NCBI GenBank assembly: GCA_024235795.1
Contig: JACKLR010000002.1
Coordinates: 1-64,000, forward strand
DNA length: 64,000 nucleotides
Direction of reading: 5' to 3'
Source: Burkholderiales bacterium
GTDB taxonomy: Bacteria > Pseudomonadota > Gammaproteobacteria > Burkholderiales > Nitrosomonadaceae
The notes beneath the pieces are model-generated. The model worked only from the letters and a program-made list of their open reading frames with translations. It did no database searches and was not told where the DNA came from. Position 1 is the stretch's first letter, and each line of letters begins with the position of its first letter. Shown here in pieces: positions 53,040-62,825 of this stretch. The position numbers and the translations under genes were made by a program.

Positions 53040-55439
53040 GTGCCCATACGACTCGGTGTTCTGGCATTTGTTTCAGGTGTTGGCCTGCTGCAATGGCAGG
53101 CTGATTTACCCGCGATGTATCCATCGCTGATTTTACTGCTGTTGCTGAGCGCAGTTATAGTGTGCTGGCGTTCACAAAATACGTTACTGAATGTAATCAG
53201 CCAATATTTGTTTTTAATTCTTCTGTTTGGCAGCGGTTTTTTCTGGGCGGCGGGCATGGCGCACTGGCGTCTGGCTGATTCATTGCCAACGGCATGGGAG
53301 GGCAGGGATGTCCGGATTATTGGCGTGATATCCAGTTTGCCGCAGGAGAATGATAGACGAATACGATTCAAGTTTGATGTCGAGCAAATACTGACACCAC
53401 AAGCACATGTGCCAAAACGTTTGTCGCTATCGTGGTATCTGCATGGCGCGGCAGGAAATGAAAATCCGGAATTGCCGGTAATCAAGGTTGGTGAGCGCTG
53501 GCAGATAACAGTCCGATTGAAACGCCCGCATAGTACCGCAAATCCGTATGGTTTTGACTATGAAGCCTGGGCACTGGAACGCAATATTCGTGCTGTTGGG
53601 TATGTGCGGCCGGTACCGGATAATCAGCGTTTGGATGTCCAGGCAGGCGGTTTTTTGTACTGGGTAGCGTTGCAGCGCCAGCAGATTCAGCAGCGGTTTA
53701 ATTCAATTTTGGCTGATCGGGGTTATGCGGGTGTTCTTATGACGCTGGCAACGGGCGATCAACGCACCATACCGTCCGATCAGTGGCAGATTTTTACGCG
53801 TACCGGAACCAACCATTTAATGGCGATCTCCGGTCTGCATATTACGCTAGTAGCCAGCTTGACTTACATGCTGGCTTTCGCTTTGTGGCGCAGCAGTGCG
53901 ACGCTGTTATTACGCCTGCCTGCACGCCGGGCGGCGGTTGTTGCCGGTCTGATTGTGGCATTTGGCTACGCGTTGCTTTCCGGTTTTGCTATTCCGGCGC
54001 AGCGTGCTTTTTTCATGCTGGCGGTGGTTGCTGCGGCTATATGGTATGGGCGTATAGCGGCGCCATCAACTGTATTGGCATGGGCTTTGTTTCTGGTTAT
54101 TCTGATCGATCCCTGGGCTGTGTTATCAGCAGGATTCTGGTTGTCGTTTGGCGCAATCGGCATCATCATGCTCGTGACCGTGGGACGTATTGGTACTATG
54201 CACTGGCTCACAGGTTGGCTGCGTGTGCAGTGGGCGATTACACTCGGGCTGATTCCGTTGTTGTTGGCCTTGTTTCAACAGGTATCGTTGGTGTCGCCTT
54301 TCGCAAACGCTATTGCCATCCCGCTGGTCAGTCTGGTTGTTGTGCCGTTAACGCTGCTGGCGGTCATACCGCTGTTTGAATTCCTGTTGCCCTTGGCGCA
54401 TAGTGTATTGAGTGCCGTCATGTGGTTTTTGCACTGGTTAAATGAATTGCCGCAGCCGGTCTGGCAACAGCATATTCCGCCATTGTGGACGATACCTGTT
54501 GCCATTATTGGCGTGGTCTGGTTATTGCTGCCAGGCAGTTTGGGACTGGGTTTTTTCTCGGGTTTTCCGGCACGCTGGCTGGGTATCATTGCACTGTTGC
54601 CCTTGTTTCTGGTGTTACCACCAAAGCCGCAGCATGGCGCATTGTGGTTAACGATTCTCGATGTTGGGCAGGGACTTGCAGTGGTTGCGCAAACCCAGAA
54701 TCATACATTATTGTTTGACAGCGGGCCGCCACTGGGTGACTCGGATAGTGGCGAACGCATTATCATGCCTTTTCTGCGGGCGCAGGGAATTCACAAGCTG
54801 GACACTATGATTATTTCGCATGCGGATGCCGATCACAGCGGCGGTACGTTATCGATCCTTGACGCTATGCCAGTTAACACAATTTTATCCTCACTTGATA
54901 AAACACACCCCATTTCTCTGGCCGCCCAACGAACTGCGATGTGCGTAATGAATCAATCCTGGCAGTGGGATGGCGTTGTCTTTGAAGTATTGCATCCGGC
55001 GGCACAGATTTACCAGAATCCGAATCGCAAAACCAATTCAAGCAGTTGCGTGCTGAAAATAACTACATCCTATGGCAGTGTTTTAATACCGGCTGATATC
55101 GATCGCAATTCGGAACAGATGTTACTTGACTCGGCTTATGAAAAACTGCCGTCAACAGTGCTGATCGCCCCCCATCACGGTAGTCTGACATCTTCCAGCA
55201 AGGATTTCGTGCGTCAGGTTAATCCCACTCTGACCGTTTTCACAGTGGGTTACCGTAACCGGTTCGACCATCCCAGAGAAACGGTCGTCAATCGTTATCG
55301 CAAATTGGGAAATACGCTGCTGCGCAGCGACTGGCATGGCGCCATATTGGTGCGATTTGATAAATCAGGGCTGTCAGTAAATAGCTGGCGGCAGGTTCGT
55401 CCACGTTATTGGCAGCAGAGATTCCCAGAAGATGTATAG
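53040..55439 (+). CDS. comEC: ComEC/Rec2 DNA internalization protein
   Basis: The 799-residue protein starts at GTG 53040. An N-terminal membrane region and OB-like DUF4131 part are followed by the Competence domain of about ten helices (TRTGTNHLMAISGLHITL near 255) and a C-terminal metallo-beta-lactamase-like domain with HADADHSGG near 594 and HHGSLTSSS near 705. It forms the channel that brings single-stranded DNA across the inner membrane. It is the only competence gene visible apart from pilT and pilU 5 kb upstream. Confidence 0.94.
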   Translation: MPIRLGVLAFVSGVGLLQWQADLPAMYPSLILLLLLSAVIVCWRSQNTLLNVISQYLFLILLFGSGFFWAAGMAHWRLADSLPTAWEGRDVRIIGVISSLPQENDRRIRFKFDVEQILTPQAHVPKRLSLSWYLHGAAGNENPELPVIKVGERWQITVRLKRPHSTANPYGFDYEAWALERNIRAVGYVRPVPDNQRLDVQAGGFLYWVALQRQQIQQRFNSILADRGYAGVLMTLATGDQRTIPSDQWQIFTRTGTNHLMAISGLHITLVASLTYMLAFALWRSSATLLLRLPARRAAVVAGLIVAFGYALLSGFAIPAQRAFFMLAVVAAAIWYGRIAAPSTVLAWALFLVILIDPWAVLSAGFWLSFGAIGIIMLVTVGRIGTMHWLTGWLRVQWAITLGLIPLLLALFQQVSLVSPFANAIAIPLVSLVVVPLTLLAVIPLFEFLLPLAHSVLSAVMWFLHWLNELPQPVWQQHIPPLWTIPVAIIGVVWLLLPGSLGLGFFSGFPARWLGIIALLPLFLVLPPKPQHGALWLTILDVGQGLAVVAQTQNHTLLFDSGPPLGDSDSGERIIMPFLRAQGIHKLDTMIISHADADHSGGTLSILDAMPVNTILSSLDKTHPISLAAQRTAMCVMNQSWQWDGVVFEVLHPAAQIYQNPNRKTNSSSCVLKITTSYGSVLIPADIDRNSEQMLLDSAYEKLPSTVLIAPHHGSLTSSSKDFVRQVNPTLTVFTVGYRNRFDHPRETVVNRYRKLGNTLLRSDWHGAILVRFDKSGLSVNSWRQVRPRYWQQRFPEDV

Positions 55440-55456
55440 TTTGATGATGGAAAGAA

Positions 55457-56071
55457 TTAAAGTGATGCGTGGGCTGGAAAGAGTTTGCGCCAAACCAGCA
55501 GGCGATTGTTGGCCGGCATTGGATAATCTTCCTGTAATGTTAAATGAAACTTTTCGGCCTGTTGTAGCAGATCAGTGATATCGCGGATACCACTCTGTGG
55601 GTCTCGTAGTTTAAGCTTTAGATCGAACTGTGCATTGCTCTCGCTGGAAAAACGTCCATCGTGATAAAACGGCCCGTAGGTACAGAAGACGCCATTTTCC
55701 GGCAACAACTTGCCAACCTGGGCAAATAGACGGCAAACCTGTGGCCAATGGATAATATGCAATGTATTCGCGGTAAATACAGCATCGAATTGTACCGTAG
55801 GCCAGGTCGCATCATCAATATCTAACGGTATTGGTGCGGCCAGATTATCAGATGGAAAGCGCCTGCATTGACTGGACAACAGGATTATTTTTTCAGGCAG
55901 TTCTGTCGGTTGCCAGGTGAGATGTGGCAAGGCTTGCGCAAAGAAAACAGCATGCTGGCCGGTGCCGCTGCCGATTTCCAGCACCTGTTTGCTGTTGGTC
56001 AACAGCGGAATCAATTTCTCGAGAATCGGGTGCTTGTTACGTTCGGCAGCCTCGGAAAAAGCGAGTTGCAT
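55457..56071 (-). CDS. DUF938 SAM-dependent methyltransferase
   Basis: The 204-residue protein matches DUF938, with the glycine-rich SAM motif VLEIGSGTGQHAVFFA near residue 35 and the LRDPQSGIRD segment near the C-terminus. Substrate unknown. It follows the sugar dehydrogenase gene on the same strand with an 11-base gap, so it may be co-transcribed. Confidence 0.88.
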   Translation of the reverse strand: MQLAFSEAAERNKHPILEKLIPLLTNSKQVLEIGSGTGQHAVFFAQALPHLTWQPTELPEKIILLSSQCRRFPSDNLAAPIPLDIDDATWPTVQFDAVFTANTLHIIHWPQVCRLFAQVGKLLPENGVFCTYGPFYHDGRFSSESNAQFDLKLKLRDPQSGIRDITDLLQQAEKFHLTLQEDYPMPANNRLLVWRKLFPAHASL

Positions 56072-56082
56072 CTGTTGAGAAT

Positions 56083-57240
56083 TTATTGTGCTGCAGCCGG
56101 TGTCATTTTGAGAACTTTGCCGTCTTCCTCATCTGATAATAAATAAATGGCGCCATCCGGGCCTTGTTCCACATCGCGAAACCGCAGGGTATTTTGCAGC
56201 AACTGTTCTTCGCTTAGTATTTTTTCATTGCTGGTGGTCATTCTGACGAGATGTCTGCCGGCCAGCGCGCCGATAAACAGATTACCTCTCCAGCCAGGAA
56301 AAAGACCGCCGGTATAAAACAGCATGCCGGAAGGTGCAATGGAGGGCGTCCAGTAGTAAATCGGTTCTTCAAAGCCTTGTTCTGCGTGCTCATCGTTGAT
56401 TGGTATCATCGAATAATGGACGCCGTAACTGGCTTTAGGCCAGCCATAGTTTTTGCCGGGTTTGGGGATGTTGATTTCATCACCGCCGCGCGGACCATGT
56501 TCGTGGATCCATAACTCACCTGTTTCGGGATGAATTGCCGCACCTTGTACGCTACGGTGTCCATACGACCAGATTTCAGGTTTTGCTTTTGCGTCTTTGA
56601 CAAAAGGGTTGTCATCGGGAACTGAACCGTCCGGGCGAATGCGGATAATGGTACCGATATGATTTCCCGGGTTCTGGGCTTCTTCCATATGATTGCCGCG
56701 GTCGCCGAGCGTGATGAACAGATTGCCGTCAGGCGCAAATGCAAGACGAGACCCAAAATGCTGCCCACCGTGGGTTTTAGGGTTCTGACGGAAAATCACT
56801 TTTAAATTGCGCAAACTGTTTTCGGCGAGTTCGGCACGGGCTACCGCAGTGCTGGCAACAGTACCTTCCGATGTGTTGACAGGCTCGGCATAGGACAAGT
56901 AGATCAGTCTATTAGTGGCAAAATTCGGATCAAGTGCGACATCGAGCAAGCCCCCTTGTTTTTCACTATAAACAACAGGTACATTTTTGACCGGTTCAGA
57001 AATTTGTCCGTCAGACGTGACAATACGTAACCGGCCCGGACGCTCAGTAACCAGCATTTTCCCGTCCGGCAGGAAAGCCATGCCCCAGGGATGTTGCAGG
57101 CCTCGTGCAAGAATCTTGACATCGAATTGCGTTGCAATGCGTTGCGCGTACGCATGGGTGGTAAGCACGTAAGCACAAAAGCACAAAACCAATAACGCAC
57201 ATGATTGAACGCTTATTTTAAATGAAAATCGCTGGAACAT
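56083..57240 (-). CDS. PQQ-dependent sugar dehydrogenase (Asd/YliI type)
   Basis: This 385-residue protein has a signal peptide that ends near residue 32 (THAYAQ), so it is periplasmic. The beta-propeller has GLQHPWGMAFLPDGKMLVTER near residue 47, a catalytic His in HGGQHFGSRLAF and the HGPRGGDEINIPKPGKNYGW segment typical of soluble PQQ aldose dehydrogenases. AAGGAG precedes ATG 57240. No PQQ synthesis genes are in this window. Confidence 0.9.
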   Translation of the reverse strand: MFQRFSFKISVQSCALLVLCFCAYVLTTHAYAQRIATQFDVKILARGLQHPWGMAFLPDGKMLVTERPGRLRIVTSDGQISEPVKNVPVVYSEKQGGLLDVALDPNFATNRLIYLSYAEPVNTSEGTVASTAVARAELAENSLRNLKVIFRQNPKTHGGQHFGSRLAFAPDGNLFITLGDRGNHMEEAQNPGNHIGTIIRIRPDGSVPDDNPFVKDAKAKPEIWSYGHRSVQGAAIHPETGELWIHEHGPRGGDEINIPKPGKNYGWPKASYGVHYSMIPINDEHAEQGFEEPIYYWTPSIAPSGMLFYTGGLFPGWRGNLFIGALAGRHLVRMTTSNEKILSEEQLLQNTLRFRDVEQGPDGAIYLLSDEEDGKVLKMTPAAAQ

Positions 57241-57380
57241 TTTTTCTCCTTAATTTCTGACCGTGCCGGTTGCTGACTAACCACCGGTTATGTATTCCAA
57301 TATTTTTAACGGATTGTTTTGATTTTAAACGCCAATGTATCATCACTGACAGTCTGTCTCAATACTTGGTTGCTTATTCT

Positions 57381-59543
57381 CTATAAAGGTGTTATACGAA
57401 TACGCAGCCCACCAAACACATTGAACGGTGTGCCGGGTTCGTAGTAGCGGCCGAATGCGGCATTGATGCGTGTGTTGGCGTTATAATGTTCATCAAACAG
57501 ATTGTTGATGCCGAAAAAAACTGATCCCTCCAGCCAGCGGTAGTGTTTTCCCCAGCCGAACAGTAACTGTCCCAAGTTGTAGGTGTTATTCGCGTCGGTG
57601 TTGCTGTCATTGACGTAAAAAGCGCCGACGCGCTGCACGTGAAACTGACCAAAGAGTCCGAATGGATGTGCATAGCGCAGTAACCCTTCCCAGCGGTGCC
57701 GGGGTATGCCGGGAAAAGCGTTACCTTTAAGGCTGACATCGTTAACAACGTACTTTTCAAATTCAAAATCCGAATAGGTATAACTGACTTCACCGCGCAG
57801 TCCTTTCCATTCCGGGGTTGCCAGCCGGGTTTCCACGCCCAGGCGACTGGATTCGCCGGTATTGCGGAAAAACGCCCGCCCTGGAGTATCGGGCAATTCA
57901 AACGGCAGAATTTCATCCCAGGTATAAATATAAAACAACGCGGTTTCATATTGAAATCCGTGTTGATTGCCGCGTATGCCGAGTTCCTGACTCAGTGAGG
58001 TTTGCGGGCTGAGATTGGGATTGAAACCGCCCTTGCCGGACGGGTTGTTGATCAGTTCAGTGGTGGTGGGGGTCTCGAAAATAGATGCGACGTTGGTGTA
58101 AATCTGATGCTGTTCATTCAGGTGATACACCAATCCCATGGTACCGCTGCCCTGGGATAATGTTTTGTCACCCGACTGATTGCCATCATCGTTGAAGGCG
58201 TCTTTCACCCTAAAATGCAGCCAGTCCCAGCGGCCGCCCAGCACAAGGTCTATTTTGTCTTGCACGCGCCATTCGTTACGGAAAAACGGCCCGACGTTTT
58301 GTACGCGTTCAATCTGGTTCAGTGTCATGACGCCGCGTAAACCGTCGTTATTATTGAACCGTTGTCGGTCGTCATTCTGAATCCCGTAATCCACGCCGAC
58401 GATCACACGGTTTGGGCGGTTAAACAATCGGTGATCATTTCTGTATTGCAGTGCAACGCCACCCACATAACGGTCAAACTGTACCTGCCCACCGTCAAAA
58501 AAGGGCAGGCGGTTTTTAAAATCGCGGTGCAGCATATGTGCGGTGATGGACAATTCCTGATTGACTGCCGGTTTTTTTCTGAAACGGATACCCATTTGTT
58601 CCTGATTGACGGTTTCACCGGCGTTAAATTGCAGGTTTCGCGCTGCCGCTTGACGGGGGTTCGTCCGTGTTTGCTCAAGCGTTAAACCGCCGGGATCCTT
58701 GGCTTCGGGCGAATAAAATTTCCGGAACAACAGCATTAAATCCGAATCGTCGCTGACCTTGAAATTCAACCGTGCCTGCGAGAAAAAATTCTGCGCAGTG
58801 CTGTGGTCGCGCCAGCCGTTTTGCTGCAGGTGTGAACCAAACACAGTGTAATCAAACCGTTCATGACGCCCACCCGCGAAAAGCTCGGATTTGAATAATC
58901 CATACTGGCCAAAGACCTGACGTGGCGAAAAAACAAACCGCTCCTGCGGCGCTTCACGTGTTGTTATACCGATCATGCCGCCGGAAGCGTTGCCATAAAG
59001 CGAAGCCAATGGTCCGCGCACGATTTCCATCTGTTCGATCATCCCCGGATCGATTGAGTCAAGTTGAGTCTGGCCATCCGGCAGCGTTTGCGGGATGCCG
59101 TCGACGCGCATCTGAATGCCGCGAACGCCAAACGCAGAACGCGCCCCGAAACCGCGGATGGAAATTCGCAAATCCTGGGCAAAATTGGTTTGATTCTGGA
59201 AAAAAACACCGGGTGAACTGCGCGCAAATTCATCGAGTGTTATGCCGGACTGGTAATTTTGTTGCGGATACCGGTTAAAGTGCGAAATTGCATTGGGAAT
59301 TTCATTGGTTTGTCTTTCGCCACGCGTGGCGGTGATGTTGATGGGGTTAAGGGTAATCGGGTCAGGTGTTTTGGGCGATTGTGCAACAACGGACTCACTT
59401 ATTCCTAAAAAAAAGACCAGAATAATGGTCTTGATTTGATACGGCGGTATCTGTGTGTTCTGAGATTCATATTCACTGTATTTATGTGAATGGTAATCCA
59501 GTGAAATTATGTTACGAAGCATTTGGGGTGACAAGCCTGACAT
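57381..59543 (-). CDS. TonB-dependent outer membrane receptor
   Basis: The 720-residue protein has a hydrophobic signal near residues 38-55, ending at VVAQ. The plug domain follows, with ITATR near 68, the IRGFGARSAFG segment near 128 and the VRGPLASLYGNASGGMIGI signature near 175. The beta-barrel ends with the C-terminal aromatic/hydrophobic run (RIRITPL). It probably takes up a ferric siderophore or similar metal complex, but the ligand is not readable. The start is uncertain because no ribosome site is clear; a second Met lies seven residues in. Confidence 0.9.
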   Translation of the reverse strand: MSGLSPQMLRNIISLDYHSHKYSEYESQNTQIPPYQIKTIILVFFLGISESVVAQSPKTPDPITLNPINITATRGERQTNEIPNAISHFNRYPQQNYQSGITLDEFARSSPGVFFQNQTNFAQDLRISIRGFGARSAFGVRGIQMRVDGIPQTLPDGQTQLDSIDPGMIEQMEIVRGPLASLYGNASGGMIGITTREAPQERFVFSPRQVFGQYGLFKSELFAGGRHERFDYTVFGSHLQQNGWRDHSTAQNFFSQARLNFKVSDDSDLMLLFRKFYSPEAKDPGGLTLEQTRTNPRQAAARNLQFNAGETVNQEQMGIRFRKKPAVNQELSITAHMLHRDFKNRLPFFDGGQVQFDRYVGGVALQYRNDHRLFNRPNRVIVGVDYGIQNDDRQRFNNNDGLRGVMTLNQIERVQNVGPFFRNEWRVQDKIDLVLGGRWDWLHFRVKDAFNDDGNQSGDKTLSQGSGTMGLVYHLNEQHQIYTNVASIFETPTTTELINNPSGKGGFNPNLSPQTSLSQELGIRGNQHGFQYETALFYIYTWDEILPFELPDTPGRAFFRNTGESSRLGVETRLATPEWKGLRGEVSYTYSDFEFEKYVVNDVSLKGNAFPGIPRHRWEGLLRYAHPFGLFGQFHVQRVGAFYVNDSNTDANNTYNLGQLLFGWGKHYRWLEGSVFFGINNLFDEHYNANTRINAAFGRYYEPGTPFNVFGGLRIRITPL

Positions 59544-59712
59544 TTTTTGTTGTTAGATCATTTCTACAGCAGTGACCGTCCTTCACAATTTCGGCCGTTT
59601 AAAATCTGTTGTCGGCAACTTTTATATATTTGAGCAAAAAACAGTGTCAGGATTTGACATTCACATATTTTGACTCTGAAAGATACCTTATGCTTCTTTT
59701 GTATCAATCAGA

Positions 59713-62247
59713 TCACCATGCTTTTTTAGCGTGATTTTGCTGTTTATGTAGCAATTCAGCAAATTCTCCTACTGTGATTGCAGGTGAAAATAAAAAGCCT
59801 TGTTCGTAATCACAGCCAATATCAATGAGTAATTCCCGCTGTTCTTTTGTTTCTACGCCTTCTGCAATAGTTTTGATATCCAGTTTGTGCGCCATTACGA
59901 TTATCGCTTCAACCAATGCACGGTCTGTGCCATTGTCGGTCAAATGCTGTATGAAAGACCTGTCGATTTTAAGATAGTCGATATCAAATTTTTTGAGGTA
60001 AGAAAGCGAAGAGAAACCGGTGCCAAAATCATCGATGGATACTTCTATTCCAGCGTTAAGAAATTCCAGTAAACGGTCTTTAACGACAGGAGTGTCTTTT
60101 AACAGCAGACTTTCGGTAATCTCAGCGTTAATGCAGTTACCTGGTAACCCCTGTTGCGCTAGACTATCGGACCATTGGTTTTGTTTTAAAAGGCTGAGCT
60201 GTGTTGAAGACATGTTAATGCTGACTTGAACGATATAGCCAAACTGGCTTTGCCATTGTTTAATATTAGTAATCGTTTCATTGAACACCAATTCGCCAAT
60301 TTCCTTAATTAAGCCACTTTCTTCTGCCAAAGGAATGAAAGTATGCGGACTGATCATTCCACGCTGCGGATGCATCCAACGCAATAAGGATTCAGCTTTA
60401 ATAATTTTTCCATCTGTTAAGTCTAAAATGGGCTGATAGTAGACTTGCAATTCATTGCGGATCAATGCGTGCCTTAGATCATTGAGTAGCGACATTTTTT
60501 CATGCGCTTCTTGCTGCATTGATCGTGTGAAGTAATTAAAGCGATTTCGTCCCGACTGTTTTGCTGCGTACATCGCCTGATCAACGTGTTTCATTAAGGA
60601 CTTCATATCGCTCCCGTCATCAGGGTAGATAACAATACCAATGCTGGTTGAGATGTAATAGTCGATTTGTTTTTTATCAAGATAAAATGGACTGCTCAGT
60701 TTGTTAATAATTTTCTGGGCAATTGTTTCAATGCGCGCTTTGTTGTTTATTTCGGGTAAAATAATAGCGAATTCATCTCCGCCCAAGCGTGATACAGTAT
60801 CCGTTTCACGTACGCAAGATGTAAGACGATCGGCAACTTCCTTAAGCAGCTTGTCTCCTTTGTCATGGCCGAGCGTGTCGTTGATATCCTTGAAATGGTC
60901 CAAATCCAGAAACATTAATGATAGTGACTGTCCGTTACGATTTGATTTTCTGATTTCTCTGTTCAGTTGATCCTTGAATAAGTTGCGATTAGGCAGTCCA
61001 GTAAGCTGGTCGTAATTTGCCTGATTAAAGATCACTTCATCTTTTTGTTTTTTTTCAGTAATATCCGAGAACTGAGCGACATAGCAAAATATGCTTCCGT
61101 CTGTATTACGGATAACGCTTATGTTTAACCATTTCGCCCGAATGTTTCCGTCCTTATTACGATCCCATATCTCGCCCTGCCAATGATCATCTCTCAGTAG
61201 TTTCTGCCACATGTTTTTGTAAAAAGATCTTTTGTGACGTCCGGATTGAAAAATTTTAGGATCTTTCCCCAATACATCTGCTAACGCATAACCGGTTATT
61301 CGGGTAAAAGCAGGATTGATTGCCATAATCTGATTATTTTCATTTGTGACCATGATGGCTTCATTGCTTGATTTATAGATTGCGGCTGCCAGCATCGTGT
61401 TTTCATCATTCTTTTTTTGCTCTGTGATATCCTGATAGATACCCAGCACACCAATTATTTCACTATTGGTATTACGCAGTGGTACTTTTGAGGTTCTTAG
61501 CCAGATTGTTTTGCCGTCTGGCGTCGATTGTGGTTCTTCATAGTTTAATTTTGAGATACCAGAATTGATAACCAGTCGATCATCCTTACAATAAAACTTA
61601 GCTTGTTCCTTCCAGTTCAATTGGTAGTCGTTTTTGCCCACGATATTTTCTGGTGACGTTTCTCCTGCATCGTTAGCAAAAATCCGATTGCAACCTAGGT
61701 AATGCAGACTTTTATCCTTCCAGAAAATGCGAACCGGGGCTGTGTCAATGATTGTTGAGAGTAATTTGCGCGACTCGATCAGCGCAATTTCTGCTCGCTT
61801 GCGTTCAGTAATATCAGTAGAAATCCCGCACATGCCGATAATCTGGTCGTGATCGTTGCGTACGGGCTTTTTAACTGTCCAGTATATTCTCTCTTCGCCG
61901 GTTGATTTGACAATATTTCTTTCTTCTTTCTCGATCGTTTTGCCCCGTTCGAGGACACAGCGATCATTGAGTATTAACTCATTTGAGAGTTTCAAATCAA
62001 AAAAATGACTGTCATCTTGACCAATGATGTCTTCAAGCGGCATTTCGAAGAGTTCTTGAACGCTTTGATTGACATAAGTGTAACGTCCAGCTATATCCTT
62101 CACAAAAATGTAGGTATTTTTTTGATCTAGTACTGTTTTCATTCCAGAGATCAAGTCCAGAGATGAACCTAACGCAGCACCTTCGACTGAATTCTGGTTT
62201 GACTGGCCTGAAGGTACGGGCAATGTTTCTGAATTTTTGTTTTTCAT
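59713..62247 (-). CDS. PAS-PAS-PAS-GGDEF-EAL cyclic di-GMP protein
   Basis: This 844-residue cytoplasmic protein has three PAS domains (about 32-150, 160-280, 285-400), then GGDEF near residue 485 with intact GGDEF, and an EAL domain near 615-840. The EAL motif reads ESL, with EITE, DDFGTG and KIDR elements and AEGVE, so the phosphodiesterase side looks active. There is no membrane segment. The PAS domains may sense redox, light or ligand. Both synthesis and breakdown of cyclic di-GMP are possible. Confidence 0.93.
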   Translation of the reverse strand: MKNKNSETLPVPSGQSNQNSVEGAALGSSLDLISGMKTVLDQKNTYIFVKDIAGRYTYVNQSVQELFEMPLEDIIGQDDSHFFDLKLSNELILNDRCVLERGKTIEKEERNIVKSTGEERIYWTVKKPVRNDHDQIIGMCGISTDITERKRAEIALIESRKLLSTIIDTAPVRIFWKDKSLHYLGCNRIFANDAGETSPENIVGKNDYQLNWKEQAKFYCKDDRLVINSGISKLNYEEPQSTPDGKTIWLRTSKVPLRNTNSEIIGVLGIYQDITEQKKNDENTMLAAAIYKSSNEAIMVTNENNQIMAINPAFTRITGYALADVLGKDPKIFQSGRHKRSFYKNMWQKLLRDDHWQGEIWDRNKDGNIRAKWLNISVIRNTDGSIFCYVAQFSDITEKKQKDEVIFNQANYDQLTGLPNRNLFKDQLNREIRKSNRNGQSLSLMFLDLDHFKDINDTLGHDKGDKLLKEVADRLTSCVRETDTVSRLGGDEFAIILPEINNKARIETIAQKIINKLSSPFYLDKKQIDYYISTSIGIVIYPDDGSDMKSLMKHVDQAMYAAKQSGRNRFNYFTRSMQQEAHEKMSLLNDLRHALIRNELQVYYQPILDLTDGKIIKAESLLRWMHPQRGMISPHTFIPLAEESGLIKEIGELVFNETITNIKQWQSQFGYIVQVSINMSSTQLSLLKQNQWSDSLAQQGLPGNCINAEITESLLLKDTPVVKDRLLEFLNAGIEVSIDDFGTGFSSLSYLKKFDIDYLKIDRSFIQHLTDNGTDRALVEAIIVMAHKLDIKTIAEGVETKEQRELLIDIGCDYEQGFLFSPAITVGEFAELLHKQQNHAKKAW

Positions 62248-62825
62248 GTTAGCTTCTGGAGTTCCTGCATGTACGTATGAATGTATGCATGCATGACGAA
62301 ATTCTTTTCGAACAAATTCAAATTTCCACTTGTTTATATTGATTCAAGCAATTTTTCATTGCCTCAATTAAAGCTTTCCTTATTTGTATAAATAACACAA
62401 CAGCACTCAATTTGTTCATGCCGTTTTCGTTTGATCGAAGCTGTGTGAAGCTACAGATGACCAACGGAATCTTCGTGGCATTCTCATCATTTAATCATCG
62501 CTGAGAGCATGATTATTACAAAGAAATTTAATTGAATAAATAACGCTTTGACTATAATAATTTAATTATTTATGGGAAAGGGGTCAATAAAATTGAAATA
62601 TAAGATGCTTATATATAATGATTCGACAAGAAACCCAATCGCTGTCTGACCGAAAAACAAACAGACAGATCTATCAACCAGGAAAAATTTATAAGACTCA
62701 AACAATAAAAAACCGTCTGACTGCAACCTATCAGGCTTCATGAATCGGGTTTTTATAAGGATTTCTGCCTTTTTTATCCGAGGAGTGCTTGCTTGAGTAA
62801 TAGCGTAACTATTCGGAGAAAGTAA
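62248..62825. other. Intergenic region of about 580 bases
   Basis: No gene is seen between the 3' end of acnA and the start of the PAS-GGDEF-EAL gene, both on the minus strand. A run of ATGNATG-type repeats near 62265-62300 and a 7-bp inverted repeat (CTGTCTG at 62642-62648 with CAGACAG at 62662-62668) are present. The region near 62545-62570 is AT-rich and promoter-like. I do not see a clear acnA terminator. Confidence 0.45.
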